From assembly GCA_007116575.1 (NCBI GenBank), contig SKIF01000039.1, forward strand, positions 1 to 64,000: a stretch of DNA of 64,000 nucleotides. The letters run 5' to 3'. Below, piece after piece: positions 1-11,709 of the stretch. The notes beneath the pieces are model-generated. The model did no database searches. It was not told where the DNA came from and worked only from the letters and a program-made list of their open reading frames with translations. A program made the translations under genes and the position numbers. How positions within the stretch are numbered: the stretch's first letter is position 1; each line of letters starts with the position of its first letter. Origin of the DNA: Paracoccaceae bacterium. GTDB taxonomy: Bacteria > Pseudomonadota > Alphaproteobacteria > Rhodobacterales > Rhodobacteraceae.

Positions 1-684
1 AATTGTTTCGAATCAGGCGAACAGGGGCCGGTTTTCGGCCTCTTTGGCGGCGCAGCGCGAACTCTTGTCACAGATGCAAAGCGGGTCACCCGCATTGATC
101 CCGGCATGGGCGCAGCAGGCGCATTACTGGCACTGGCCGCCACTGCCCGTCACGCTGTGGCGGGCGCTCACGCCACCATGCCCGACCTTGTGGTCGGGCA
201 TGGTGTGCTGGGCCGCCTGATCGCGCGGATCGTGATTGCCAGCGGTGCCCCTGCGCCGCAGGTCTGGGAAGTGAACGCGGCCCGTCAGGGGGGCGCAGAA
301 GGCTACACGGTCTGCCACCCCGATGACGACCCGCGCCGCGATTACACCTGCATCATGGATGCCTCGGGTGCCGAGGGGCTGATCGATCAGCTTGTCGGGC
401 GGCTGGCGCGCAATGGCGAGCTTGTGCTGGCGGGGTTCTACACCAAGCCGCTGCAATTTGCTTTTGTGCCCGCCTTCATGCGCGAGGCTCGGCTGCGCAT
501 CGCTGCCGAATGGCAGCCTGACGACCTGACTGCCACGCGCGATCTGATCGACGAGGGCAAGCTCTCGCTCGACGGGCTGATTACGCATCGCGCCCGGCCC
601 TCTGATGCACAGACCGCCTACGAGACAGCCTTCAGCGACCCTGACTGCCTGAAGATGATACTGGACTGGGAGACCCCTCAATGA
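1..684 (+). CDS. bchC: BchC, bacteriochlorophyllide dehydrogenase (3' part; 5' end outside window)
   Basis: Frame is open from base 1 ([17 protein letters not shown]...). MDR-type C-terminal half; directly upstream of bchX with ATGA overlap. Confidence 0.9.
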   Translation, partial: NCFESGEQGPVFGLFGGAARTLVTDAKRVTRIDPGMGAAGALLALAATARHAVAGAHATMPDLVVGHGVLGRLIARIVIASGAPAPQVWEVNAARQGGAEGYTVCHPDDDPRRDYTCIMDASGAEGLIDQLVGRLARNGELVLAGFYTKPLQFAFVPAFMREARLRIAAEWQPDDLTATRDLIDEGKLSLDGLITHRARPSDAQTAYETAFSDPDCLKMILDWETPQ

Positions 685-1685
685 CCCTCGATATCCCCAA
701 TCTCAAGGATTTCGACCAGCGATTGCGTGATGAGGCCTCGACCGAGCCGACATTGGAAGTGCCACAATCCGAACCGACCAAGCACACCCAGATCATCGCG
801 ATCTACGGCAAGGGCGGGATCGGCAAGAGCTTCACGCTGGCCAACCTGTCCTGCATGATGGCCGAACAGGGCAAGCGCGTGCTTCTGATCGGCTGTGACC
901 CCAAATCGGATACGACCTCGCTTTTGTTCGCAGGCAAGGCGTGCCCGACGATCATCGAGACCTCGACCCGCAAGAAGCTCGCTGGCGAAGAGGTCGCCAT
1001 CGGCGATGTCTGCTTCAAGCGCAATGGTGTTTTCGCGATGGAGCTCGGCGGCCCCGAAGTTGGCCGCGGCTGCGGCGGGCGCGGGATCATCCACGGGTTT
1101 GAACTGCTGGAGAAGCTTGGCTTCCACGACTGGGATTTCGACTATGTGCTGCTCGACTTTCTGGGCGATGTGGTCTGCGGCGGCTTTGGCCTGCCAATAG
1201 CGCGGGACATGGCGCAGAAGGTGATCCTTGTGGGGTCCAATGACCTCCAGAGCCTCTATGTCGCCAACAATGTCTGCTCGGCGGTCGAGTATTTCCGTAA
1301 GATGGGCGGCAATGTCGGTGTCGCAGGGCTGGTGATCAACAAGGATGACGGCACCGGCGAGGCGCAGGCCTTTGCCAGTGCGGTGGATATCCCGATCCTG
1401 GCCGAGATCCCGGCAGATGAAGATCTGCGCAAGAAATCCGCCAATTACCAGATCGTCGGCACCTCTCAAAGCCAGTGGGGCGCGCTGTTCGCGGGACTGG
1501 CCGAGCAGGTCTCCGACGCGCCTCCGGTCCATCCGCAACCGCTCGATCAGGACGGGTTGCTGGGGCTTTTCGACAGCAAGGATACCGGCGGCGACGTGGT
1601 GCTGGAACCGGCCACCGATGCCGATATGCGCGGCAAGAACGCCAAGCCCAAGGAAAGCCTCGAAGTGGTCTATGACGATGCCTGA
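681..1685 (+). CDS. bchX: Chlorophyllide a reductase iron protein subunit BchX
   Basis: NifH-like P-loop [14 protein letters not shown] and [12 protein letters not shown]; position in bchCXYZ. Confidence 0.96.
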   Translation: MTLDIPNLKDFDQRLRDEASTEPTLEVPQSEPTKHTQIIAIYGKGGIGKSFTLANLSCMMAEQGKRVLLIGCDPKSDTTSLLFAGKACPTIIETSTRKKLAGEEVAIGDVCFKRNGVFAMELGGPEVGRGCGGRGIIHGFELLEKLGFHDWDFDYVLLDFLGDVVCGGFGLPIARDMAQKVILVGSNDLQSLYVANNVCSAVEYFRKMGGNVGVAGLVINKDDGTGEAQAFASAVDIPILAEIPADEDLRKKSANYQIVGTSQSQWGALFAGLAEQVSDAPPVHPQPLDQDGLLGLFDSKDTGGDVVLEPATDADMRGKNAKPKESLEVVYDDA

Positions 1686-3354
1686 GGATTCTGGATCTTC
1701 CAAGCCGGGGGGCGCTGCCCCCCGTAGCCAATCGGTTCTCGAACCGATGGCGAACCAATCGGCTACCCCCCGGGATATTTCTGCAAGGATGAAAGGGGAG
1801 GCGGTTTATGACGCCGCTGCCGATGTGCCGGTTGAGGCTGTGATCGAACGCGATGTTCCGGCAGGTGATGTCAAGGCCGACGGCTTTGGCTGTCATGCCC
1901 CCAGTGAACAGATGGAAGCGCAGGCGCGGGCATCCGGCAATGGCGCAGTGCTGGACAAGTTCGCCAAGGATTATCCGACCGGGCCGCATGACAAACCCGA
2001 ATCCATGTGCCCGGCCTTTGGGTCCTTGCGTGTAGGGCTGCGGATGCGGCGCGTGGCGACCGTGCTGAGCGGGTCGGCCTGTTGCGTCTATGGCCTGACT
2101 TTCGTGAGCCATTTCTACGGGGCGCGGCGCTCGGTGGGCTATGTACCGTTCAACTCCGAGACGCTGGTCACAGGCAAGCTATTCGAGGATATCCGTGACT
2201 CGGTTCACGAGATGGCCGATCCCGAACGCTATGACGCTATCGTGGTGACCAATCTGTGCGTGCCGACGGCTTCGGGTGTGCCGTTGCGGCTCTTGCCCAA
2301 GGAAATCAACGGCGTGCGGATCGTGGGTATCGACGTGCCGGGATTCGGCGTGCCGACCCATGCCGAGGCGAAGGACGTGCTGGCCGGCGCGATGTTGAAC
2401 TATGCCCGGCAGGAAGCTGCGGCGGGGCCGGTGCCTGCACCGGCGGCAGGCCGTGCGGACCGTCCGACTGTGACGCTGCTGGGCGAGATGTTCCCGGCTG
2501 ACCCGATGATGATCGGCGCGATGCTGGCGCCCATGGGGCTGGCGGCCGGGCCGGTTGTGCCCACGCGCGAATGGCGCGAGCTGTACGCGGCGCTGGATTG
2601 CTCAGTCGTCGCCGCGATCCATCCCTTCTATGCGAGCGCGGTGCGCGAGTTCGAGGCAGCGGGGCGGCCTGTTATCGGTTCGGCCCCTGTGGGTGTGGAC
2701 GGCACGCATGAATGGCTGGCCGCGATTGGCGCGGCGCATGGTGTTCCGGCGACGCAGATCGGGGCGGCGCAAAACGCCTTTGTCCCGGCGGTCAAGGATG
2801 CACTGGCCAAGGCCCCCATCAATGGGCGGATCACGCTGTCGGGTTATGAGGGCTCGGAGCTGCTGGTGGCGCGGCTCTTAATCGAGAGCGGTGCAGATGT
2901 TGCCTATGTCGGCACCGCTTGCGCGGGCTCGCGTTGGAATGCGGTGGACCGCGACTGGTTGGAAGCGCGCGGCGTGGCCGTGAAGTTCCGCGCCTCGCTG
3001 GCCGATGATCTGGCCGCTTGTGACGGGCTGGACCCTGACCTCGTGATCGGCACGACACCGGTCGTGCAGCACGCCAAGGAACGCGCCATCCCCTCGCTGT
3101 ACTTCACCAATCTGATCAGCGCACGGCCCCTGATGGGTCCGGCAGGCGCGGGGTCCTTGGGCGAGGTGGTCAATGCCGCCATCGCGGGCAAGTCGCGCAT
3201 GGACAAGATGAAGGCGTTCTTCGACGGCGTGGGCGCGGGCGACACGGCAGGGATCTGGGAAGGTGATCCCAACCTTCGCCCCGATTTCCGCGCCAGCCAT
3301 CAGAAGAAACTCGACAAGCAGGCGCGCGCCGCCAAAGCGCAGGAGATGATCTGA
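1678..3354 (+). CDS. bchY: Chlorophyllide a reductase subunit BchY (start uncertain: 1672, 1678 or 1789)
   Basis: [65 protein letters not shown] is characteristic of BchY; between bchX and bchZ. Confidence 0.94.
   Translation: MPEDSGSSKPGGAAPRSQSVLEPMANQSATPRDISARMKGEAVYDAAADVPVEAVIERDVPAGDVKADGFGCHAPSEQMEAQARASGNGAVLDKFAKDYPTGPHDKPESMCPAFGSLRVGLRMRRVATVLSGSACCVYGLTFVSHFYGARRSVGYVPFNSETLVTGKLFEDIRDSVHEMADPERYDAIVVTNLCVPTASGVPLRLLPKEINGVRIVGIDVPGFGVPTHAEAKDVLAGAMLNYARQEAAAGPVPAPAAGRADRPTVTLLGEMFPADPMMIGAMLAPMGLAAGPVVPTREWRELYAALDCSVVAAIHPFYASAVREFEAAGRPVIGSAPVGVDGTHEWLAAIGAAHGVPATQIGAAQNAFVPAVKDALAKAPINGRITLSGYEGSELLVARLLIESGADVAYVGTACAGSRWNAVDRDWLEARGVAVKFRASLADDLAACDGLDPDLVIGTTPVVQHAKERAIPSLYFTNLISARPLMGPAGAGSLGEVVNAAIAGKSRMDKMKAFFDGVGAGDTAGIWEGDPNLRPDFRASHQKKLDKQARAAKAQEMI
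1701..1799 (+). repeat. REP-like palindromic element at the bchX/bchY junction
   Basis: Inverted repeats ggggggcgctgcccccc and atcggtt-ctcg-aaccgat followed by ccccccgggatatttctgcaaggatgaaagg, which resembles intergenic repeats of Rhodobacteraceae. Confidence 0.55.
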
Positions 3355-4814
3355 TGCTGGTTCAGGATCATGACAGGGCCGGGGGCTATTGGGGGGCCGT
3401 CTATGCCTTCTGTGCCGTCAAGGGCTTGCAGGTGGTGATTGACGGACCGGTCGGATGCGAAAATCTGCCAGTGACCTCGGTGCTTCACTACACTGACGCA
3501 TTGCCGCCGCATGAATTGCCCATCGTGGTAACGGGCCTGGGCGAGGAAGAGCTGGGCCGCGATGGCACCGAGGGTGCCATGAAACGGGCCTGGAAGACGC
3601 TTGATCCAGCGCTGCCCGCAGTCGTCGTCACAGGCTCGATTGCCGAGATGATCGGCGGCGGCGTGACCCCGCAAGGCACGAATATTCAACGCTTTCTGCC
3701 GCGTACGATCGACGAAGATCAATGGGAAGCCGCCGACCGGGCGATGACCTGGATCTTTACCGAATACGGCATGACCAAGGGCCGCATGCCGCCCGAGAAG
3801 AAGCGCGAGGAGGGTGCGCGCCCGCGCGTGAACATCCTCGGGCCGATGTATGGCACGTTCAACATGCCCTCGGATCTGGCCGAAATCCGGCGTCTGGTCG
3901 AAGGGATCGGGGCCGAAGTCAATATGGTCATGCCGCTTGGCGCGCATCTGGCCGAGATGCGCAATCTGGTCAATGCCGACGTGAACATCGTGATGTATCG
4001 CGAATTCGGCCGGGGCCTGGCGGAAGCCTTGCGCAAACCATACCTGCAAGCGCCCATCGGAATGGAGTCCACGACACTGTTCCTGCGCAAGCTGGGCGAG
4101 ATGCTGGGGCTGGACCCCGAGCCCTTCATCACGCGCGAGAAGCACTCGACGCTCAAGCCGATGTGGGATCTGTGGCGCTCGGTGACGCAGGACTTCTTCG
4201 CCACGGCCAGTTTCGCTGTGGTCGCGAACGAGACCTATGCGCGCGGGTTGCGGAACTATCTGGAAAACGACCTGGGCATGCCCTGCGCCTTTGCGGTCGC
4301 CCGCGTGCGCGGGGCCAAGACAGACAATGACCGCGTCCGCGCGCTGATGGGTGAAAAGCGGCCGCTGATCGTGTTCGGGTCCATCAATGAGAAGATGTAT
4401 CTGGCCGAGCAGAAAGCGGGGCACGGGCCCGCACCTGCCTTTATCCCGGCCAGTTTTCCGGGAGCGGCGATCCGGCGCCATACCGGAACGCCGATGATGG
4501 GCTATGCGGGCGCAACCTATGTGCTGCAGGAGGTCTGCAACGGGCTGTTCGACGCGCTGTTCCATATCCTGCCGCTGGGCGCGCAGATGGATGCTGCCGA
4601 GGCCACGCCCGCGTCGCTCAAACGCGACCTGCCGTGGTCCGAGGCGGCCAAGCGCGAGCTTGACCGGATTGTCGCCCAGCACCCGATCCTGACCCGCATT
4701 TCGGCCGCGCGCTCCTTGCGCGATGCGGTCGAGAAGGCCGCGCTGGAACGCGGGGCCGAGACAGTTGACACCGATCTGGTCGCTGCCCTGCGCCCCGATC
4801 TGACCCGCGCCTGA
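3354..4814 (+). CDS. bchZ: Chlorophyllide a reductase subunit BchZ
   Basis: [69 protein letters not shown] overlap with bchY. Confidence 0.96.
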   Translation: MLVQDHDRAGGYWGAVYAFCAVKGLQVVIDGPVGCENLPVTSVLHYTDALPPHELPIVVTGLGEEELGRDGTEGAMKRAWKTLDPALPAVVVTGSIAEMIGGGVTPQGTNIQRFLPRTIDEDQWEAADRAMTWIFTEYGMTKGRMPPEKKREEGARPRVNILGPMYGTFNMPSDLAEIRRLVEGIGAEVNMVMPLGAHLAEMRNLVNADVNIVMYREFGRGLAEALRKPYLQAPIGMESTTLFLRKLGEMLGLDPEPFITREKHSTLKPMWDLWRSVTQDFFATASFAVVANETYARGLRNYLENDLGMPCAFAVARVRGAKTDNDRVRALMGEKRPLIVFGSINEKMYLAEQKAGHGPAPAFIPASFPGAAIRRHTGTPMMGYAGATYVLQEVCNGLFDALFHILPLGAQMDAAEATPASLKRDLPWSEAAKRELDRIVAQHPILTRISAARSLRDAVEKAALERGAETVDTDLVAALRPDLTRA

Positions 4815-4830
4815 ACCGAGGAGGACCATC

Positions 4831-5052
4831 ATGGCAGACTATACGGTCAATGCCCCCCGTCACCGCCACGAGCGTGCACGGACATGGGAATACAGGCTCT
4901 ATTTCAGCGTGATCTTTGTGCTCGCGCTCGCGACCGGTCTGCTGACCTGGTCCTGGCGAGTGTTGAGCACAGGCCGACTGCCAGCAACCGGGCCGGTCGG
5001 ACGCGCGCTGAAAGATGCGCATGTGATCGCGCCGATCATCTTCCGCAGCTGA
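4831..5052 (+). CDS. pufQ: PufQ, bacteriochlorophyll/photosystem assembly protein
   Basis: About 73-aa single-TM protein between bchZ and pufB; EYRLYFSVIFVLALATGLLTWSWRVL. Confidence 0.88.
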   Translation: MADYTVNAPRHRHERARTWEYRLYFSVIFVLALATGLLTWSWRVLSTGRLPATGPVGRALKDAHVIAPIIFRS

Positions 5053-5171
5053 GCGGCCGCGGAGACCAGTTTCCCGTGGGCATGGGCCTGCGGGAGCGGT
5101 GCGACCCATGACGGGACGCATCATCCCGGCCGCAGGGTGTGCGGCGTCAGTCTTATGATCCGGAGGATACT

Positions 5172-5321
5172 ATGGCTGAAAATACCGACCTGTCGTTTAC
5201 AGGTCTCACTGATGAGCAGGCCCAGGAACTGCACTCGGTGTACATGAGCGGTCTAACGCTCTTTGTCGCCGTGGCAGTGGTGGCGCATATCGCCACCTAT
5301 ATCTGGCGTCCGTGGTTCTGA
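5172..5321 (+). CDS. pufB: Light-harvesting LH1 beta polypeptide
   Basis: [52 protein letters not shown] ggagg upstream. Confidence 0.97.
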   Translation: MAENTDLSFTGLTDEQAQELHSVYMSGLTLFVAVAVVAHIATYIWRPWF

Positions 5322-5334
5322 GGAGACAAGTCAC

Positions 5335-5496
5335 ATGTCAAAGTTCTACAAGATCTGGCTCATCTTCGACCCTCGCCGCGTTTTCGTGGCGCAGGGTGTC
5401 TTCCTCTTCCTGCTGGCTGCAATGATTCACCTGGTGGTGCTGTCCAACGGCATCAACTGGTTCGCTGCAGCAGCCGAACGCGCTGCGGGCGGCTGA
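5335..5496 (+). CDS. pufA: Light-harvesting LH1 alpha polypeptide
   Basis: [43 protein letters not shown]. Confidence 0.97.
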   Translation: MSKFYKIWLIFDPRRVFVAQGVFLFLLAAMIHLVVLSNGINWFAAAAERAAGG

Positions 5497-5517
5497 GCAG
5501 GGCCGAGGCTCTCAAAT

Positions 5518-5555
5518 GTCGCGGGCGGTCAGCGCACTCGCAGGTCGCCCGCGAC
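5518..5555 (+). promoter_or_regulatory. pufA-pufL intercistronic mRNA-stability hairpin
   Basis: Perfect 10-bp stem GTCGCGGGCG...CGCCCGCGAC between pufA and pufL; hairpins at this position are known to set LH1:RC mRNA ratios in Rhodobacter. Confidence 0.75.
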
Positions 5556-5629
5556 GATCCCGGAAAAGGGTATTTCCCAACGCGGCAGGCCGCCAAACGG
5601 GCCTGACGCCATAATCTGGAGAGGGAAGC

Positions 5630-6481
5630 ATGGCACTGCTCAGCTTCGAACGAAAATACCGCGTGCCAGGGGGCACGCTCGTCGGCGGGAACCTGTTCGA
5701 CTTTTGGGTTGGGCCATTCTACGTCGGCTTCTTCGGTGTGACGACGGTCTTTTTCGCCCTGCTCGGAACACTTCTGATCTTCTGGGGCGCTGTGCTGCAA
5801 GGCACATGGAACCCTTGGCTGATTTCGATTAACCCACCGCCCTTGTCCTACGGGTTGGGACCGGCCCCTCTGCTGGAAGGCGGTCTGTGGCAGATCGTGA
5901 CGATCTGCGCCATAGGGGCCTTTGTCTCATGGGCGCTGCGCGAAGTAGAGATCGCGCGCAAGCTCGGCATGGGGCTGCATGTACCTTTTGCTTTCGGGGT
6001 GGCGATCTTTGCCTATGTCACGCTGGTCGTCATTCGTCCGGTGCTGATGGGTGCCTGGGGACATGCCTTCCCTTATGGCATCTGGACCCATCTCGATTGG
6101 GTGTCCAACGTTGGCTACACCTATGGCAATTTCCACTACAACCCGGCGCATATGATCGCGGTGAGCTTCTTCTTCACCACGACACTGGCGCTGGCGTTGC
6201 ATGGCGCGCTGGTTCTTTCGGCAGCCAATCCGGCAAAGAAGGGCGACACGATGAAGACGCCCGACCATGAGGACACGTTCTTTCGCGACCTGATCGGCTA
6301 TTCGGTCGGCACGCTGGGTATTCACCGCCTCGGCCTGTTGCTGGCGCTGAATGCGGGCTTCTGGTCGGCGGTCTGTATCGTGATCTCCGGCACGATCTGG
6401 TTCGACCAGTGGGTGTTCTGGTGGGATTGGTGGCTCGATCTGCCCTGGTGGCGCGATATCGCAGGAGGCGTCAATGGCTGA
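5630..6481 (+). CDS. pufL: Photosynthetic reaction centre L subunit
   Basis: [39 protein letters not shown]; clear RC-L sequence. Confidence 0.98.
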   Translation: MALLSFERKYRVPGGTLVGGNLFDFWVGPFYVGFFGVTTVFFALLGTLLIFWGAVLQGTWNPWLISINPPPLSYGLGPAPLLEGGLWQIVTICAIGAFVSWALREVEIARKLGMGLHVPFAFGVAIFAYVTLVVIRPVLMGAWGHAFPYGIWTHLDWVSNVGYTYGNFHYNPAHMIAVSFFFTTTLALALHGALVLSAANPAKKGDTMKTPDHEDTFFRDLIGYSVGTLGIHRLGLLLALNAGFWSAVCIVISGTIWFDQWVFWWDWWLDLPWWRDIAGGVNG

Positions 6482-7400
6482 GTATCAGAACATCTTTACC
6501 CAGGTTCAGGTGCGCGCCGCTCCTGAAATGGGGATGGTCGAAGGCGTCGAGATGGAGAACCGCACCAAATCCGCGAGTTTCTCCAACCTGCTCGGGTGGT
6601 TCGGCAACGCGCAACTCGGGCCGATCTATCTTGGCACCATGGGCGTTATCAGCCTCGCCACGGGAACGATCTGGTTTGTCATGGTCGGACTGTGGTTCTG
6701 GGATCAGGCGGGCTACAATCCGGCGGTGTTCCTGCGCGACCTTTTCTGGCTGTCGCTGGATCCGCCGAGTCCCGAATACGGGCTCTCGATCCCGCCGATG
6801 CGGGAGGGGGGGTACTTTCTGATTGCCTCGTTCTTCCTGCTGATCTCGGTGATGACCTGGTGGGTGCGTACATGGCTGCGCGCGGAAGCGCTGGGCATGG
6901 GCAAGCATGTTGCCTGGGCCTTCCTTTCGGCAATCTGGCTGTTCCTTGTCCTGGGCCTCTTTCGCCCGATCCTGATGGGGTCGTGGTCCGAGGCGGTGCC
7001 CTATGGCATCTTCACCCATCTGGACTGGACCAACCTGTTCAGCCTGCAATACGGAAACCTCTTCTATAATCCGTTCCACGCGCTCTCGATCGTGTTCCTT
7101 TATGGCTCGGCCCTGCTGTTTGCCATGCACGGGGCGACCATCCTTGCAGTGTCGCGCTTCGGCGGGGACCGCGAACTGGAGCAGATCGTCGATCGGGGCA
7201 CGGCCTCGGAACGCGCGGCCCTGTTCTGGCGCTGGACGATGGGATTCAACGCGACAATGGAAGGGATTCACCGTTGGGCCTGGTGGTTCGCCGTGCTGAC
7301 CACGTTGACGGGCGGTATCGGTATCCTTCTGACGGGCACGGTTGTCGATAACTGGGCTGTCTGGGCCGAGGAACGCGGCTTCCGTCCCATCTATGATTAA
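6474..7400 (+). CDS. pufM: Photosynthetic reaction centre M subunit
   Basis: [54 protein letters not shown]; overlaps pufL. Confidence 0.98.
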   Translation: MAEYQNIFTQVQVRAAPEMGMVEGVEMENRTKSASFSNLLGWFGNAQLGPIYLGTMGVISLATGTIWFVMVGLWFWDQAGYNPAVFLRDLFWLSLDPPSPEYGLSIPPMREGGYFLIASFFLLISVMTWWVRTWLRAEALGMGKHVAWAFLSAIWLFLVLGLFRPILMGSWSEAVPYGIFTHLDWTNLFSLQYGNLFYNPFHALSIVFLYGSALLFAMHGATILAVSRFGGDRELEQIVDRGTASERAALFWRWTMGFNATMEGIHRWAWWFAVLTTLTGGIGILLTGTVVDNWAVWAEERGFRPIYD

Positions 7401-7413
7401 GGAGCGACCTGCC

Positions 7414-7644
7414 ATGGTTGAACACGATTACATCCAGGAGACCCGGACGCAGCGTCTGCGCAACTGGGTCTTGTCCGAGATGATGCGCGGAGCGGGCTAT
7501 GCCCTTGCCTTCCTGCTTTTCATCGGGGCGATCTTCCTGATCATCTGGGGCATCGGCCAGTTCCTGCCCGACGAGAGCAAGAACGCACCGCCACCCATGC
7601 CGTACAGCGCGCTCGAGGCGCCGCTGGTCACAGACACGGCATGA
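7414..7644 (+). CDS. pufX: PufX, LH1-RC core complex protein
   Basis: About 76-aa single-TM protein directly after pufM; RLRNWVLSEMMRGAGYALAFLLFIGAIFLIIWGIGQFLPDES. Confidence 0.88.
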   Translation: MVEHDYIQETRTQRLRNWVLSEMMRGAGYALAFLLFIGAIFLIIWGIGQFLPDESKNAPPPMPYSALEAPLVTDTA

Positions 7645-7651
7645 CGCCATC

Positions 7652-7681
7652 GGGGCAGGGCGCGTGTGCGCGCCCTGCCCC
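7652..7681 (+). terminator. Hairpin downstream of pufX
   Basis: Perfect 13-bp stem GGGGCAGGGCGCG-tgtg-CGCGCCCTGCCCC. Confidence 0.7.
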
Positions 7682-7761
7682 CACCAGGGTTCGGACCATA
7701 TAGCCGGTTCGGACACGGGCTTGTGACGCCCGGTTCCCTTTCCTGTTGGCAACAGGAAACT

Positions 7762-7796
7762 GGTGCCGTGCGGGGCAGCCCCACGGCACCTTTTTT
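7762..7796 (+). terminator. Rho-independent terminator between pufX and dxs
   Basis: GGTGCCGTG cggggcagccc CACGGCACC followed by TTTTTT; a further stem TTTCCTGTT-ggc-AACAGGAAA lies just upstream at about 7739. Confidence 0.88.
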
Positions 7797-7835
7797 CATT
7801 CCTGAGAAAAGGTTTTCAAAACGAAAGGGAACCCG

Positions 7836-9758
7836 ATGGAACCGTCACAGACCCCGATGCTAGACCGTGTTGCCGGCCCCGCCGATCTGCGCGATCTCAG
7901 CGATCCGGAACTCGATGAACTTGCCCGTGAATTACGCGCCGAGACGATCGAGACTGTCAGCCGCACTGGCGGGCATCTGGGTTCCTCGCTTGGTGTGGTG
8001 GAGCTCACCGTCGCGCTGCACGCGGTGTTCCGAACCCCGTTCGACAAGCTGATCTGGGATGTCTCGCATCAGTGCTACCCCCACAAGATCCTTACGGGAC
8101 GCCGTCACCGGATGCATACGCTGCGCCAGGAAGGTGGCCTGTCGGGCTTCACCAAGCGCACTGAGTCGGTGTTCGATCCGTTCGGCGCCGCCCATAGCTC
8201 GACCTCCATATCCGCAGCCCTCGGTTTCACCATCGGTCGCGACATGGGCCAACCCACGGGCGACGCCATCGCCGTGATCGGTGATGGCTCGATCACTGCC
8301 GGCATGGCCTATGAGGCGCTGAACAACGCCGGCTCCGAGGGGCGGCGGCTGTTTGTGATCCTGAACGACAATGACATGTCCATCGCTCCACCCGTGGGTG
8401 CAATGAACTCCTATCTCAACCGTCTCAACGCGCCCCTGGCCTCGCTGTCCGAGGTTGCACAGGGCTTCATTGCAGCCCTGCCGCAAAGCTTGCGCGAGCA
8501 GGCGCTGGCCGCACGCAGCCGCGCCTGTGGCGGCCCGCCCGATGCGACCATGTTCGAGCATCTGGGCTTCACCTATATCGGCCCTATCGACGGCCATTCC
8601 ATGCCCGATCTGCTGTCCACGTTGTGCATGGCGCGTGACCGGGCTGAAGGACCGGTGCTCATCCACCTTCGTACGGTCAAGGGCAAGGGCTATGCGCCCG
8701 CCGAGGCATCGGAATGCTGTTATCATGGCGTGTCGAAATTCGATGTCGCCTCGGGCGCGCAGTCCAAAGGCTGCGCAAATGCGCCCAGTTACACGAGTGT
8801 TTTCGGAAAGGCCCTGACCGAAGAGGCTGCGCGCGATCCGCTGATTGTGGCGGTGAACGCCGCCATGCCCAATGGGACCGGCGTCGATATCATGGCCAAG
8901 CGCTTCCCGCGCCGCGTGTTTGACGTGGGTATCGCCGAGCAGCACGCGGTCACATTCGCCGCCGGGATGTCCGCAAGCGGCCTCAAACCCTTCTGTGCGA
9001 TCTACTCGACCTTCCTGCAGCGCGGCTATGACCAGATCGTGCACGATGTGGCGCTGCAGCGGTTGCCAGTGCGCTTTGCCATAGACCGTGCGGGGCTTGT
9101 CGGCGCGGATGGAGCGACCCATGCCGGCAGCTTCGACGTCGCCTATCTTGCCAACCTGCCCGGCATGGTCGTCATGGCCGCGGGCGACGAGGCCGAACTT
9201 GTCGATATGGTCGCCACTGCGGCGGCCTATGACGCGGGCCCCATTGCCTTCCGCTATCCGCGCGGCGAGGGGGTCGGAGTCGAGATGCCCGAGCGCGGGC
9301 GCGTGCTGGAGATCGGCAGGGGTCGTATCGTTGCCGAAGGCGATACGCTGGCCTTCCTGTCCTTCGGTGCGCATCTGGCCGAGGTCCGGCTGGCGGCCGA
9401 GGCGCTGGCCGCGCGCGGCATCACCTGCACCATCGCCGATGCACGCTTCGCCAAGCCGCTGGATCTGGACCTGATCGACCAGTTGGCGCGCAACCATGCG
9501 GCGCTGATTACGGTCGAGCAGGGCGCACAGGGTGGCTTCGGGGCGCATGTGCTACATCATCTGGCCAATTCCGGCATGCTGGACCGAGGGCTTTGCCTGC
9601 GCACTGTTACTCTTCCCGACCGTTTCATAGAACAGGCGAGCCCTGCCGCCATGTATCGCGACGCCGCCATGACCGCCGATGACATCGCAGCGACGGCCTT
9701 GCAGGCGCTTGGTATCGAATCCTTGACCCGACGTGGTGTTGCCGCAACAGTTGCATGA
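7836..9758 (+). CDS. dxs: 1-deoxy-D-xylulose-5-phosphate synthase
   Basis: [47 protein letters not shown]; 640 aa; usual position after puf. Confidence 0.97.
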   Translation: MEPSQTPMLDRVAGPADLRDLSDPELDELARELRAETIETVSRTGGHLGSSLGVVELTVALHAVFRTPFDKLIWDVSHQCYPHKILTGRRHRMHTLRQEGGLSGFTKRTESVFDPFGAAHSSTSISAALGFTIGRDMGQPTGDAIAVIGDGSITAGMAYEALNNAGSEGRRLFVILNDNDMSIAPPVGAMNSYLNRLNAPLASLSEVAQGFIAALPQSLREQALAARSRACGGPPDATMFEHLGFTYIGPIDGHSMPDLLSTLCMARDRAEGPVLIHLRTVKGKGYAPAEASECCYHGVSKFDVASGAQSKGCANAPSYTSVFGKALTEEAARDPLIVAVNAAMPNGTGVDIMAKRFPRRVFDVGIAEQHAVTFAAGMSASGLKPFCAIYSTFLQRGYDQIVHDVALQRLPVRFAIDRAGLVGADGATHAGSFDVAYLANLPGMVVMAAGDEAELVDMVATAAAYDAGPIAFRYPRGEGVGVEMPERGRVLEIGRGRIVAEGDTLAFLSFGAHLAEVRLAAEALAARGITCTIADARFAKPLDLDLIDQLARNHAALITVEQGAQGGFGAHVLHHLANSGMLDRGLCLRTVTLPDRFIEQASPAAMYRDAAMTADDIAATALQALGIESLTRRGVAATVA

Positions 9759-9809
9759 CAGCGCGACCCGATCCATCATACGCACAAATGCGCTACTAGG
9801 AGAACGTCC

Positions 9810-10637
9810 ATGTCCAGATCTGAAATGAAGAACGCTCCCCCACTCTATGGCTGGGTGATCGCGATCGCGGCGGGGGTCGTGGCTTTTGGCGTGTCACTGT
9901 TGCTGCTCGGGATCGGTGCGATCGGGTCTGTCTTTATCGGTATCGTGGTAGCGATTGTGGTCGGCATCATATTCACGATAGCTGAAAGCAGCACAGAACC
10001 TTCGAAACCGGAGCGACCATCAGCGTCCTCTGCCGAGAGCAGCGGTGCTGATACAGCGCCGGGAACCCTGGCCCCTGCAGCGTCGGCGCCTACTGCTCCG
10101 GCGCCCGAGGCCGCGCCTTCTCCGTCTGTCCCGGCCTCGGGGGCGGCAGAGCCCGCTGATATGGCACAAGCAGCAGAATCCGACGCGGCGGCAGAATCCG
10201 ACGCGGCGGCAGAGTCCGAGGCTCCCGCCGCTATGGCTGCCACCGACCCTGCAGTGTCCCCGGCGGCCCCCGGGGCGCGCGCATCGGCAGCGGCCAGCGC
10301 CTCGGTCGCGGCGGCACCAGAGGCAGCCGCGGCTGCGGCAGCGCCCCCCGAGGTTGGCGGCAGTTCGGACTCTGCCCCGGCAACTCAGCCCAAGGGGCTG
10401 GATGCGCCCGCGGGGGCCAAGGACGACCTCAAGCAGATCAACGGGGTCGGCCCGGTGCTGGAACGCAAGTTGAATGATCTGGGTATCTATCATTTCTGGC
10501 AGATCGCCCGATGGAGCCGCGACGAGGTCAACTGGGTAGACGGGTTCCTGAATTTCAAGGGCCGGATCGACCGCGACAACTGGATATCCCAAGCCGCCAA
10601 ACTGGCCGAAAGCTCTCCGTCCAAACCGCCCGCCTGA
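9810..10637 (+). CDS. Membrane-anchored Ala/Pro/Ser-rich protein with C-terminal helix-hairpin-helix-like domain
   Basis: Two N-terminal TM segments, low-complexity linker with ESDAAA repeats, C-terminal DDLKQINGVGPVLERKLNDLGIYHFWQIARWS. Confidence 0.7.
   Translation: MSRSEMKNAPPLYGWVIAIAAGVVAFGVSLLLLGIGAIGSVFIGIVVAIVVGIIFTIAESSTEPSKPERPSASSAESSGADTAPGTLAPAASAPTAPAPEAAPSPSVPASGAAEPADMAQAAESDAAAESDAAAESEAPAAMAATDPAVSPAAPGARASAAASASVAAAPEAAAAAAAPPEVGGSSDSAPATQPKGLDAPAGAKDDLKQINGVGPVLERKLNDLGIYHFWQIARWSRDEVNWVDGFLNFKGRIDRDNWISQAAKLAESSPSKPPA
10151..10225 (+). repeat. Short in-frame tandem repeat coding ESDAAA
   Basis: gcagaatccgacgcggcg / gcagaatccgacgcggcg / gcagagtccgaggct. Confidence 0.7.
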
Positions 10638-10701
10638 GAAGGCTTGGCGACAGCCCTGTGCGCGCTAAGCTGTCCTGAGCAATGTGCAGGACAGCCTTGC
10701 C

Positions 10702-11709
10702 ATGAAGCGCACCGAGACACCGCTGATCCCGAGGCCCGAGGGCCTTTATTGCCCCGAGGGCGATTTCCATATCGACCCGGTGCGCCCGGTTGCCCGCGCG
10801 CTGATCACCCATGGTCATGCCGACCACGCCCGCGCGGGCCATGGCGCAGTGCTGGCGACGCGCCAGACGCTCGATATCATGGCGCTGCGCTACGGGGCCG
10901 ATTTCGCTGGCGCGTGGCAGGTGGCCGAGGGCGTGACAGTGATTGGCGGGGTGCGGGCGCAGTTCCACCCTGCCGGACATGTTCTGGGTTCGGCGCAGAT
11001 CGCGCTGCATACGCGCGGGGGGCGGATCACCGTCACGGGCGATTACACCCGCAGCCCGAACCCCGCCTGCGCGCCCTGGGAACCCGTCCCCTGCGACATT
11101 CTCGTGACCGAGGCGACCTTTGCGCTGCCGGTCTTTCGCCACCCCGACCCGACCACGGAAATCGCCCGCCTGCTGGCCTCGCTCAAAGCCTTCCCCGAGC
11201 GCGCGCATCTGGTGGGTGCCTATGCGCTGGGCAAGGCGCAGCGGGTGATCATGTTGTTGCGCGAGGCTGGCTATGACGCGCCGATCTATATTCACGGCGC
11301 TTTGCAGAAACTGTGCGACTACCACATCGCGGAAGGTGTGGCGCTGGGCGATTTGCGGCCCGCGACCGTTGCGCGGGGTAAAAAAGGCGATTTCGCGGGC
11401 GCGATTGTGCTTGCCCCGCCATCGGCCTTCGCCGCGACTTGGGCACAGCGCTTTCCCGACCCTGTCATCTGTTTCGCCAGCGGCTGGATGATGGTGCGCG
11501 CGCGGGCACGGCAGCGCGGGGTCGAATTGCCGTTGGTGATCTCGGATCATGTCGACTGGCCGCAACTGACGCAGACCATCACCGAACTGGACCCTGCCGA
11601 GACCTGGGTGACGCATGGCCGCGAAGAAGCGATCCTGCGCTGGTGCGCGCTCGAAGGGCGCGCGGCGCGGCCCCTGCGGCTGGTCGGTTATGAGGATGAA
11701 CCCGAATGA
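10702..11709 (+). CDS. Ligase-associated MBL-fold exonuclease
   Basis: PEGLYCPEGDFHIDPVRPVARALITHGHADHARAGHG (HxHxDH); ATGA overlap with DNA ligase. ORF-track start at 10684 lies inside a hairpin, so 10702 is preferred. Confidence 0.86.
   Translation: MKRTETPLIPRPEGLYCPEGDFHIDPVRPVARALITHGHADHARAGHGAVLATRQTLDIMALRYGADFAGAWQVAEGVTVIGGVRAQFHPAGHVLGSAQIALHTRGGRITVTGDYTRSPNPACAPWEPVPCDILVTEATFALPVFRHPDPTTEIARLLASLKAFPERAHLVGAYALGKAQRVIMLLREAGYDAPIYIHGALQKLCDYHIAEGVALGDLRPATVARGKKGDFAGAIVLAPPSAFAATWAQRFPDPVICFASGWMMVRARARQRGVELPLVISDHVDWPQLTQTITELDPAETWVTHGREEAILRWCALEGRAARPLRLVGYEDEPE

Noticed and set aside
1345-1671. Extended N-terminus of ORF 1345-3354
   Set aside because: Overlaps bchX in another frame; real bchY starts at or after 1672.
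678-1703. Long minus-strand ORF (341 aa) antisense to bchX
   Set aside because: High-GC third-position shadow of bchX; composition rich in H/R/D/Q with no recognisable family. The same applies to the other long antisense ORFs (e.g. 3300-4832, 6471-7415, 7932-9548, 25582-27039).
10142-10225. CRISPR-like or VNTR array
   Set aside because: Short coding tandem repeat (ESDAAA) without spacers; part of a low-complexity linker.
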